This document shows, in pieces, positions 42,116-50,544 of a DNA stretch of 64,000 nt. Source of the stretch: an uncultured Pelagibacteraceae bacterium (GTDB lineage: Bacteria; Pseudomonadota; Alphaproteobacteria; Pelagibacterales; Pelagibacteraceae); the NCBI GenBank assembly GCA_902599495.1, contig CACKFY010000004.1, positions 1 through 64,000 of the forward strand. The letters are read 5' to 3'. The stretch's first letter is position 1. Each line of letters opens with the position of its first letter. The notes beneath the pieces were generated by a model that saw only the letters and a program-made list of their open reading frames with translations, searched no databases and had not been told where the DNA came from. Both the position numbers and the translations under genes were made by a program.

Positions 42116-43048
42116 TTAGTTAATCCAGCTGTCAAAGATACTTTGATTTGCCTTTATCCAGTCTTCAGCATGTTTCTTTATCGCTTTTTCACTTTTTTCG
42201 CCAGCGTTCATCTTAAGGTTTTGCTCAGCGATATCTGCTAGTGGTATAAAGGCTTTTTTTAACATTTTTTCAACTTTTGGATTAGCTTTTAAAAAATCAA
42301 CATTTGCTGCAGCTCTAATATCATTTACACCAAAACCCATATTTAATTTAGATTTTGTTGCATTTGGTACTTTAACTTCTTTTGTTTCGCTGTAAGGCAC
42401 TTCAATCCAAACAACATCTTCTCCTAATTTTAATGTTCCAACTGTCCAGTTTGGCGTCCAAGTATAAAATAAGATTGATTTTCCATTTTTGTATCTTGAA
42501 ATTGTATCAGCCATAGATGCAGAATAATCGGCTTTTAATGGATTAATAAAATCTCCAAGACCAAGTTCTTCAAAATGTTTTGTAATTATCTTTTCACATC
42601 CCCACCCTGGGTGACATGCTACTAAATCAGCTTTTCCATCACCATTTGTGTCGAATTCTTTTGCATGTTTTTTGATATCCATTATTGATTTTATATTGAA
42701 TTTGTCAGCAGTTTTCTTATCAATTAAATAACCCTGTAAACCACCCTTTTCTACAACATATCCTACGGGTTTAACTTTTCCCATTGATTCAGTTACATAG
42801 GTATTATGATTATCAAACCATCCGTTTACCCATAAATCCATATCACCTGCAGCAGCTGCCACATAAAAGACTTGAGGCTTCATTACTGTTGGTCCAGTCA
42901 CTTTATAACCCATTTTTTCTAAAGCTTTTTTATATATTTCTGCTTGAAAATAACCTGTATCCCAATCAGCTTTTCCCATTTTAATTTCTTTTGCATTTAA
43001 AGAAGTTAAGAAAAATAGCGCGCTTATAATTGATATAATAAATTTCAT
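42116..43048 (-). CDS. Glycine betaine-type ABC substrate-binding protein (ProX-like), copy 1
   Basis: Close paralog of 41041..41982 along the full length. Confidence 0.9.
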   Translation of the reverse strand: MKFIISIISALFFLTSLNAKEIKMGKADWDTGYFQAEIYKKALEKMGYKVTGPTVMKPQVFYVAAAAGDMDLWVNGWFDNHNTYVTESMGKVKPVGYVVEKGGLQGYLIDKKTADKFNIKSIMDIKKHAKEFDTNGDGKADLVACHPGWGCEKIITKHFEELGLGDFINPLKADYSASMADTISRYKNGKSILFYTWTPNWTVGTLKLGEDVVWIEVPYSETKEVKVPNATKSKLNMGFGVNDIRAAANVDFLKANPKVEKMLKKAFIPLADIAEQNLKMNAGEKSEKAIKKHAEDWIKANQSIFDSWIN

Positions 43049-43108
43049 CCTTAATAGATTAAGATAATTTAGTAGATAATTAAAATTGAGATTTGTCGCA
43101 GTTTAGAA

Positions 43109-43522
43109 TCAGCTTCTTTTACAGCTTGTACACAAGCCGTAAAATTCTAAATTATATTTTTTATAGGTCATACCTGTTTTGTCATGAAAATTTTTTAAAT
43201 ATTTAGAAAGTTTTTGGTTACTAATTTCAGTTACCTTTTCGCATGTTTCACAAATTGAGAAAGCTGTAGCTTTAGAAATTTCACAATTTGAATTTTTACA
43301 AGCCACAAAAGCATTTCTGCTTTCTACTTTATGAATTTTTCCTAATTTAATTAATTTTTCTAAGGCTCTATAAACTTGTAAGGGGGCTTTAATGCCTTTT
43401 TTTTGAACATTAAATAAAATTGAATAAGCTTTTAAAGGTTCTTTTGCTTTTTCAATAATATCTAGAATTATTTTTTGATTTTTAGAAAGAGTTTGTATTT
43501 GAGCCATATTATATTTTACCAA
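43109..43522 (-). CDS. zur: Fur-family zinc uptake regulator
   Basis: Winged-helix Fur fold, CKNSNCE, CETCEK and CTSCK metal-site cysteines; next to znuBC. Start may be 43507. Confidence 0.87.
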   Translation of the reverse strand: MVKYNMAQIQTLSKNQKIILDIIEKAKEPLKAYSILFNVQKKGIKAPLQVYRALEKLIKLGKIHKVESRNAFVACKNSNCEISKATAFSICETCEKVTEISNQKLSKYLKNFHDKTGMTYKKYNLEFYGLCTSCKRS

Positions 43523-43529
43523 TTAACTT

Positions 43530-44333
43530 TCATTTTTTCAATTCAGAAAATTTTTTTGTTTTAATAAGTGAAATTAAAAATAGTAGTAATGCTGCAGTTA
43601 TAATTGAAGGACCAGATGCTGTATTAAATTCTAAAGAAGAAAACAATCCTATTAAAATTGATAATAATCCTCCTATTGTGGATAAAAATGCCATTTGTAT
43701 TGGATTATTTGACATATTTCTTGCTAGCGCAGCTGGAATAATTAGCATTCCAGTTATTAAAAGAAGTCCAACTATTTTTATTGAAACAGCAATTATAGCT
43801 GCCATCAAAATTGTAAATATCGCATTGTATCTGTCTGGTTTCATTCCTTCTGCTTTAGCTAAATCGTAATTTATTGTTGAAGCAAACAAAGGCTTCCAAA
43901 TAATTTTTAAAATTATTAAGATAAATACACCGCCGCCCCAAATTAATAACAAATCGCTTTGACTTACAGCTAGTATATCGCCGAACAGCAATCCCATTAC
44001 ATCAAATCTTATAGTTGTTAAAAATCCAATAATTACAAGCCCTATTGCTAGAGATGAATGAGCTAATAAACCTAGTAAAGCATCGTTAGGAAGATTTGTT
44101 TTACTTTGTAATTGAAGAAGGAAAATAGCTATAACCGCTGATGTTAAAAAAACTGATAAAGCAATATTAAGTTCAAATACCAAAGCCATAGTTACACCTA
44201 ATAAAGCTGAATGTGCAAGTGTGCCTGCAAAAAAAGACAATCTTCTCCAAATTACAAAGCATCCTATTGGACCTGTTATTAAAGCTATTCCAATTCCTGC
44301 AAGTAAAGCTCTTATAAAAAAATCATCAAGCAT
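43530..44333 (-). CDS. znuB: Zinc ABC transporter permease
   Basis: GPIGCFVIWRRLSFFAGTLAHSALLGVTMAL metal permease family. Confidence 0.92.
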   Translation of the reverse strand: MLDDFFIRALLAGIGIALITGPIGCFVIWRRLSFFAGTLAHSALLGVTMALVFELNIALSVFLTSAVIAIFLLQLQSKTNLPNDALLGLLAHSSLAIGLVIIGFLTTIRFDVMGLLFGDILAVSQSDLLLIWGGGVFILIILKIIWKPLFASTINYDLAKAEGMKPDRYNAIFTILMAAIIAVSIKIVGLLLITGMLIIPAALARNMSNNPIQMAFLSTIGGLLSILIGLFSSLEFNTASGPSIITAALLLFLISLIKTKKFSELKK

Positions 44334-44334
44334 A

Positions 44335-45081
44335 TTATTTTTGATCTATTGTTCCGTCTTGAGAGTGAGTATGGTCATGTTTATGCTCGTAAAGGGATAG
44401 GATATTTGAAGCTCTATCACCGAATAATTCTTTATATTTGCTATCTTTAACGACATGATGTGGTGTTCCAGAGCAACAGACATGTCCATTTAAGCATAAT
44501 ACATAATCAGTAGCGGACATCACTACATGCAAATCATGTGAAATTAAAAGTATTCCACATTTCATTTTTTCTGAAATTTTTTTGATTAATTCATATAAGG
44601 CAATTTCACCTTTAAAATCAACACCCTGCACAGGTTCATCAAGCACTAATAATTCTGGTTGCTTAGAAATAGCCCTTGCTATCAAAACTCTTTGAAACTC
44701 TCCTCCAGATAAATTACTTAAACTTTTATCCTTTAAATGTTCAACGCCTGTTAAATTTAAAGCTATATTAATTTGATCCTGGGTTAATTCCTCTGTCAAA
44801 GTCATAAAATCCGAAACTCTAATTGGTAAGGTCCAATCTATTAAAATTTTTTGAGGCACGTATCCAATTTTATTAGTGTATGTTTTAACTTTGCCATCTA
44901 TTTTTTTATATATTCCCAGTGCAATTTTTGCTGTTGTTGATTTTCCAGAACCATTTGGACCTATCAACGTAACTATTTCACCTTGTTTAACTTCAAACGA
45001 AACACCTTTAACTAAAGATTTATCGTTTATTGAAATACCAACATTTTCAACCTTGAGTAGTACCTTATTTTTGTTTTCCAT
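44335..45081 (-). CDS. znuC: Zinc ABC transporter ATP-binding protein
   Basis: GPNGSGKSTTAKIALGIYKKIDG, LSGGEFQRVLIARAISKQPELLVLDEPVQGVD; His-rich C-terminus. Confidence 0.93.
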   Translation of the reverse strand: MENKNKVLLKVENVGISINDKSLVKGVSFEVKQGEIVTLIGPNGSGKSTTAKIALGIYKKIDGKVKTYTNKIGYVPQKILIDWTLPIRVSDFMTLTEELTQDQINIALNLTGVEHLKDKSLSNLSGGEFQRVLIARAISKQPELLVLDEPVQGVDFKGEIALYELIKKISEKMKCGILLISHDLHVVMSATDYVLCLNGHVCCSGTPHHVVKDSKYKELFGDRASNILSLYEHKHDHTHSQDGTIDQK

Positions 45082-45104
45082 AATAAAATCCTTGACCTTA
45101 AATA

Positions 45105-45119
45105 TGTTATATTATAACA
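45105..45119. promoter_or_regulatory. Zur box 1 (znuC/znuA intergenic)
   Basis: TGTTATATTATAACA perfect palindrome around a central T. Confidence 0.85.
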
Positions 45120-45121
45120 AA

Positions 45122-45136
45122 TGTTATATTATAACA
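45122..45136. promoter_or_regulatory. Zur box 2 (znuC/znuA intergenic)
   Basis: Second perfect TGTTATATTATAACA, 17 bp centre to centre from box 1. Confidence 0.85.
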
Positions 45137-45138
45137 CC

Positions 45139-46173
45139 ATGATAAACAAATTATTAAAGCTTACAATTACTTTATTTATTACATTTACTGTAAATTTTTC
45201 AGCTAATGCAGATATTAAAGTTGTAGCTTCTATAAAACCTATACACTCATTAGCAAGTTATTTAATGGATGGTGTAGGTAAACCAGATTTAATTGTAGAT
45301 GGGTATAATTCTCCTCATGGATTTGCATTAAAACCATCGCACGCTAAAATGTTACAAAATGCTGACCTAGTTTTTTGGGTTGGTGAAGACTTAGAAACTT
45401 TTTTAGAAAAACCATTAAAATCAGTAGCAAAAAAAGCTGAAAAAATAGAATTAATGGAAATTAAAGGATTAAAAAAATTAGAATTTAGAGAAAGAAACAT
45501 ATTCGAAGGCCATGATGACCATGGACATGACGATCACAAAGAACACGGTCATAAAGAAGCTAAACACGATGATCATAAAGAACACGGTCATAAAGAAGCT
45601 AAACATGACGATCACAAAGAACACGGTCATAAAGAGGATAAACACGACGATCATCACGAGCATGCTCACGGTGAACATGATCCACATATTTGGCTTGATC
45701 CAATGAACGCGAAAGTAATTTTAAGTGAAATGGCAGAGCATCTAATTGAAAACGATCAAGAAAATGCATCAAAATATAAAGCTAATTTAAAAAAAGCACA
45801 CAAAGAGTTAGACAAACTAACAAAAAAAGTTAAATCTGATTTAAATAAAGACTTTAAATCAATTGTTTTTCATGACGCCTACCAGTATTTCGAAAAAAGA
45901 TTTGATGTTAATGTTTTAGGAGCTTTTACAGTAAATACAGATGTATTACCTGGTGCAGAACAATTATCTGAGATAAGAGAAGTAATTGAACATGAAAAAG
46001 TAAGTTGTGTATTTTCTGAACCTCAATTTAACCCAGATATAATCAAAGCAGTAGCAAAAGATACAAATATTAAGACTGGAGTTATAGATCCTTTAGGAGC
46101 AACTCTAAATCCAGGAAAATCATTATATTTTGATTTAATTAGAAATATGTCTAAATCTTTCAAAGGTTGTTAA
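45139..46173 (+). CDS. znuA: Zinc ABC transporter substrate-binding protein with His-rich loop
   Basis: IKVVASIKPIHSLASYLMDGVGKPDLIVDGYNSPHGFALKPSHAKMLQNADLVFWVG; His-rich loop. Track start 45121 lies inside the Zur box; ATG 45139 gives a normal signal peptide. Confidence 0.93.
   Translation: MINKLLKLTITLFITFTVNFSANADIKVVASIKPIHSLASYLMDGVGKPDLIVDGYNSPHGFALKPSHAKMLQNADLVFWVGEDLETFLEKPLKSVAKKAEKIELMEIKGLKKLEFRERNIFEGHDDHGHDDHKEHGHKEAKHDDHKEHGHKEAKHDDHKEHGHKEDKHDDHHEHAHGEHDPHIWLDPMNAKVILSEMAEHLIENDQENASKYKANLKKAHKELDKLTKKVKSDLNKDFKSIVFHDAYQYFEKRFDVNVLGAFTVNTDVLPGAEQLSEIREVIEHEKVSCVFSEPQFNPDIIKAVAKDTNIKTGVIDPLGATLNPGKSLYFDLIRNMSKSFKGC
45526..45642 (+). repeat. Three tandem 39-bp repeats encoding HDDHKEHGHKE(A/D)K
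   Basis: Units at 45526, 45565 and 45604 in frame within znuA. Confidence 0.95.
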
Positions 46174-46190
46174 GATTAATAATTTTAACA

Positions 46191-47411
46191 TTAGCTAAAA
46201 TTTTTGTTATCTTCATTAATAGCTTCTTTAAGTCTTATCAAATAATCAGGAATAGCACTTTTAACTCTGCTCCATGTAGGTATGAACGGCGTATCCATAG
46301 GACTTTTTAAAAAAGAATCACCGGCCTTCATTATATTTGAAGCAAATAATTCGACTGTTTTTTCCTCAGTATGAGAATCAAATTTAAAACCATTCATTTC
46401 AGCATCGCTTCTATAGATGTCAATTAAATCTAATGCATATCGATAATATGTAGCTTTTAATGATCTAAAAGTTTCAGGGCTAAAAGTATTTCCTTGTGTT
46501 GCTAGTTTTCTAATTAAAGTTTTAATAATATCTAAAGACATTCTTGATAGTCCTTTGTTTTCATTATTTGCTGATAAGTCCTGATGTTTATGATCATATT
46601 TGTCAGCTAAATCAACTTGGCAAATATTTTGGGGAGAAAAATTTCTTTGCATTTCTGACAGAATACCAACTTCAATACCCCAGTCTGATGATATTCTAAG
46701 CTCTGGTAAAACATTTCTTCTAAATGAAAACTCGCCTGCAAGAGGGTATTTGAATGATTTCATAAATTCTAAATAATCACTTTTTCCAATAGTTTTTTCT
46801 AAAGCAGTTAACAAAGGAAACACAAGTAATCTTGCAACTCGACCATTCATTTTCCCATTAGCTATTCTTGGGTAATATCCCTTACAAAACTCAAAGTTAA
46901 AAAAAGGATTTACAACAGGATAAAATAACTTTGCTAGCATTCTTCTATCATAAGTTTTAATATCACAATCGTGAAGAGCAACAGATCTAGCTTCATCTCT
47001 TGCAATACACATGCCAAGACAATACCAAACATTTCTACCTTTTCCTGTCTCGCTCGGTGCTAAACCTTTCTCTTTAAGTTCTTCATGCAATTTTTTTAAT
47101 TTAGGTCCATCATTCCATAAGATTGTAAAAGGTGTGTTTAAACCTTTAAAAAATTTCCAAGCCTTGATAGCCTCTGATTTTGAAGCCTTATCTAAACCAA
47201 TAATGATATGGTTAAGATATTTTGTTTCTCCAATTTGTTTTACAATATTAGGTAATGCATCTCCTTTAAGTTCAGAATATAGACTTGGTAAAATTAATTC
47301 CATTTTTCTTTCTTTTGAAAATTTTAATAATTCTTTTTCTATATCAGCTGTAGATTTAGTCCCAAAATCGTGGAGATTTGAAATTATTCCATTTTGAGAA
47401 AAGTCACCCAT
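46191..47411 (-). CDS. Glucosyl-3-phosphoglycerate synthase-like glycosyltransferase (GT81/GpgS type)
   Basis: GKGRNVWYCLGMCIARDEARSVALHDCDIKTYDRRMLAKLFYPV; FEFCKGYYPRIANGKMNGRVARLLVFPL. Track start 47471 overlaps the upstream gene; Met at 47411 more plausible. Confidence 0.82.
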   Translation of the reverse strand: MGDFSQNGIISNLHDFGTKSTADIEKELLKFSKERKMELILPSLYSELKGDALPNIVKQIGETKYLNHIIIGLDKASKSEAIKAWKFFKGLNTPFTILWNDGPKLKKLHEELKEKGLAPSETGKGRNVWYCLGMCIARDEARSVALHDCDIKTYDRRMLAKLFYPVVNPFFNFEFCKGYYPRIANGKMNGRVARLLVFPLLTALEKTIGKSDYLEFMKSFKYPLAGEFSFRRNVLPELRISSDWGIEVGILSEMQRNFSPQNICQVDLADKYDHKHQDLSANNENKGLSRMSLDIIKTLIRKLATQGNTFSPETFRSLKATYYRYALDLIDIYRSDAEMNGFKFDSHTEEKTVELFASNIMKAGDSFLKSPMDTPFIPTWSRVKSAIPDYLIRLKEAINEDNKNFS

Positions 47412-47428
47412 AACAAAACTTATTCCTT

Positions 47429-48229
47429 TTATTTTATTTTTTCTAGTGCCAATTTGACAACCTCTACCCACCCTTCTGGTGCAGTTTGTTTTGATATTAT
47501 CAAATTTTTAATTTGTAGATCTTTATTAATAAACTTATCATTTTTTACCAAACAAGGTACATCTGAATTTTTTAGCATTTCTAGGTCATTATGATTATCG
47601 CCTATTGCTATAGTTTTTGGTTTAGATTTATATTTATTTTCAAGCATATAAATTATTTTCTTCATAGCATCAGCTTTATTAACTCTATCACCTAAATTTA
47701 AAACCCTTCCACCATCTTTGAAATCTAAACCGATTTCTAATAAAATATTTTTTAAACTTAATTTTTCCTTGTTATTTCCCTCAAATTTTATCGGTATTGT
47801 ACATGTTCTCTTAAATACCTGCTTAAGCTTATTTTCTGGTAAACCAAATATTTGAATTTGTTCTTGCGTTGTTAGATTTGAAATAACTCTACATTTGGAT
47901 TTTAAATCTTGATTTATATTTTTATCAAAAATATTTTGAATTTCATAAACATTTTTAGCTAGAATAATTTTGTTTGGGAATTCGCTACTTAAAAAATTTA
48001 GGTTATGAATAATTGATCCATTTTCACTGATAAATGGAAATTTAAAGTTAGCTTCATTATTAAATTCTTTTATTTCATCCTCGGTTTTACTAGAATTCGG
48101 TATAATTATAATATTTTTGTTTTTTAACTCTTTTAGGAAAATTTTAATACTGTCGAACTTAAAAGTATCTCTATTTAAAAGTGTTCCATCTAAATCAGTA
48201 AATATTAAAATGGAAGAATTTGAATACAT
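47429..48229 (-). CDS. HAD hydrolase, mannosyl/glucosyl-3-phosphoglycerate phosphatase family
   Basis: IFTDLDGTLLNRDTF, PNSSKTEDEI, ENGSIIHN, KTIAIGDNHNDLEMLK. Confidence 0.82.
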   Translation of the reverse strand: MYSNSSILIFTDLDGTLLNRDTFKFDSIKIFLKELKNKNIIIIPNSSKTEDEIKEFNNEANFKFPFISENGSIIHNLNFLSSEFPNKIILAKNVYEIQNIFDKNINQDLKSKCRVISNLTTQEQIQIFGLPENKLKQVFKRTCTIPIKFEGNNKEKLSLKNILLEIGLDFKDGGRVLNLGDRVNKADAMKKIIYMLENKYKSKPKTIAIGDNHNDLEMLKNSDVPCLVKNDKFINKDLQIKNLIISKQTAPEGWVEVVKLALEKIK

Positions 48230-48257
48230 TTAAACTTTTAACACAAAAATAGTAAGA

Positions 48258-49700
48258 TTATACTTCTATAACTAAAGTATCTTTTGAACCACCGCCTTGT
48301 GAACTATTAACTATAGTGCTTCCTTTTCGAAGAGCTACTCTAGTAAGGCCACCAGTTGTAACCCATGAAGTTTTACCACTAAGAACGAACGGTCTTAAAT
48401 CAAGATGTCTTGGTTCAATTGAGTTTTCTGAAATTGTAGGAGTTGTTGACAAAACTTCAAGTGGTTGGGCAATGAAACCTTTTGGATCTTTATTAATCTT
48501 ATTTATAAAATCGTTTTTTTCTTTTGTTGAAGCTTTGGGTCCTATCATAATACCATTTCCCCCAGATCCATTAGTTGGTTTTACTACTAGTTCTGAAATA
48601 TTCTCTAAAACATGCTCTCTTTCTATTTTGTTTCTACATAAAAAAGTTTCAACTTGATTAATTTTTGGCTCCTCATTTAAATAAAATTTTATCATTTTAC
48701 CAACATATGAATAAATAGCTTTATCGTCCGCAATTCCTGTTCCAGGTGCGTTGACTATTCCTACGTTTCCTTTAATCCAAGATTTGAATAGACCGGCAAC
48801 ACCTAAAAGTGACTTCTTATAAAAAGTTTTTGGATCTAGAAAATTGTCATCTATTCTTCTATAAATACAATCTACCTTTAACGGACCTTTAACCGTTTTC
48901 ATGTAAACATAATCTTTTTCAACGAATAAATCTTTACCTTCAACTAAAGCTATACCCATTTGATCAGCTAAAAATTCATGTTCAAAATAAGCAGAGTTAT
49001 ATATACCTGGTGTAAGTAAAACCATATGAGGATTTTTAGTTTTTTTTGGTACGCATTCTTGCATACAATTATAAAGTTTATTTGGATATTGATGAATTGA
49101 AGATACCTTGTATCTTGTAAATAATTCTGGAAAAACATCTCTCATCACCATACGATTTTCAAGCATGTAAGATACACCTGATGGAACTCTTAGATTATCC
49201 TCTAAAACTAAAAACTCTCCGTCTTTATTTTTAATTAAGTCAACACCTGATATATTAGACCAAGCTTTGTGCTTAGGTGAAAATCCTTCACATTGTTTTA
49301 AATAATAAGGAGATTTGAAAACCAATTCCTCAGGAATTAATTTTTCCTTAAAGATTTTTTTTTCATTATACACATCATCTATAAAAAGATTGAGCGCTTT
49401 GACTCTTTGTAATAATCCCTTTGAAACTTTATTCCATTCTTTTTTTTCTATAATTCTTGGGATAATATCTAAAGGCCATTTTTTTTCGTCTTGTCTTTTA
49501 TCAGCAGAATAAACTTTAAAATTAATACCTCTCGCATTAATAGTGCTTTGACAGTTTTTCTCAATTTCATTTAATTTTTTTATTCCATATCTTTCTAGGA
49601 TGCCTGATATAGTTTTAGCTTGTTTTCTAAGCTTATTATCTAAGTTAAAATACTCATCATAAGACTTGCTAGAGTTATATTTTTTCCATATATCAACCAT
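48258..49700 (-). CDS. Circularly permuted ATP-grasp protein (DUF404/DUF407-like)
   Basis: INARGINFKVYSADKRQDEKKWPLDIIPRIIEKKEW, VLEDNLRVPSGVSYMLENR, VVKPTNGSGGNGIMIGP. Confidence 0.88.
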   Translation of the reverse strand: MVDIWKKYNSSKSYDEYFNLDNKLRKQAKTISGILERYGIKKLNEIEKNCQSTINARGINFKVYSADKRQDEKKWPLDIIPRIIEKKEWNKVSKGLLQRVKALNLFIDDVYNEKKIFKEKLIPEELVFKSPYYLKQCEGFSPKHKAWSNISGVDLIKNKDGEFLVLEDNLRVPSGVSYMLENRMVMRDVFPELFTRYKVSSIHQYPNKLYNCMQECVPKKTKNPHMVLLTPGIYNSAYFEHEFLADQMGIALVEGKDLFVEKDYVYMKTVKGPLKVDCIYRRIDDNFLDPKTFYKKSLLGVAGLFKSWIKGNVGIVNAPGTGIADDKAIYSYVGKMIKFYLNEEPKINQVETFLCRNKIEREHVLENISELVVKPTNGSGGNGIMIGPKASTKEKNDFINKINKDPKGFIAQPLEVLSTTPTISENSIEPRHLDLRPFVLSGKTSWVTTGGLTRVALRKGSTIVNSSQGGGSKDTLVIEV

Positions 49701-49807
49701 AAGTTAAAATTATTAATTATTTAGACAATTAATCAAATGCAAGAAATAGATGTCTGGCATGTGTAATTTGGGTTATCTATAATAGATTAAATATTTTAAC
49801 ATTAATT

Positions 49808-50533
49808 ATGACTTATTGTGTTGGTATAAAAACAAACGAAGGCGTAGTTTTGGCATCGGACTCAAGAACTAATGCTGGTTTAGATAACGTCAATATTTAC
49901 TCTAAGATGTTGACTTATGATGTAGGAGATAGAACAATAATTATAGTAACATCTGGAAATTTAGCTACCTCTCAAGCAGTTTTTAAATCATTAGAAAAAG
50001 ATATAAAAAATAAAGATAGCTCGTTAAGTTTAAATACTTGTAAAGATTTTGAACAAATTGCATCATATATTGGAAAACTCAATGTTAAACACTCGTCCCC
50101 TGATGGAGTAAATACAGACAGTTTAGTATTGGGATCTACTTTTATTATTGGAGGACAGATAAGAGGACAACAACTAGAACTGTACATGGTTTATCCTCAA
50201 GGCAACTATATTAGACCTGCTGATAGTAAGCCTTACTTAGTAATAGGTGAAGTTAAATACGGAAAACCAATTTTAGATAGAGTAATTACTCCAAGTGTTT
50301 CTATTGGAGATGCATCAAGGTGTGCATTAATTTCTATGGACTCAACTCTTAAAAGTGATCTTACAGTTGGACCGCCTATTGATATAGCTGTTTATAAAAA
50401 AGATGAAAAAAAAATGTGCTATTTAAAATGTCTGAATACTACTGATGACGATTATGCAAAAGTTTGCAATCAATGGTCAGATAAAGTTTTACAAGTTTTT
50501 GACACTTTCCCAAAATTTGATTGGGAAAAATAA
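49808..50533 (+). CDS. Proteasome-type protease of the Anbu family
   Basis: MTYCVGIKTNEGVVLASDSRTNAGLDNVNIYSKM with Thr after Met; Ntn-hydrolase fold pattern; neighbours an ATP-grasp gene. Confidence 0.87.
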   Translation: MTYCVGIKTNEGVVLASDSRTNAGLDNVNIYSKMLTYDVGDRTIIIVTSGNLATSQAVFKSLEKDIKNKDSSLSLNTCKDFEQIASYIGKLNVKHSSPDGVNTDSLVLGSTFIIGGQIRGQQLELYMVYPQGNYIRPADSKPYLVIGEVKYGKPILDRVITPSVSIGDASRCALISMDSTLKSDLTVGPPIDIAVYKKDEKKMCYLKCLNTTDDDYAKVCNQWSDKVLQVFDTFPKFDWEK

Positions 50534-50544
50534 TTTCATATTTA

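Noticed and set aside
45526-45660. Direct repeats resembling a short repeat array
   Set aside because: Contiguous 39-bp in-frame units without spacers inside znuA; not a CRISPR.
45478-45706. Overlapping ORFs at 45478-45687 (minus) and 45512-45706 (plus) with repetitive Met/Thr/Val-rich products
   Set aside because: They are alternative-frame readings of the znuA His-rich repeat; no start context or homology.
47011-47397. 128-aa plus-strand ORF
   Set aside because: Antisense to the GT81-like glycosyltransferase gene.
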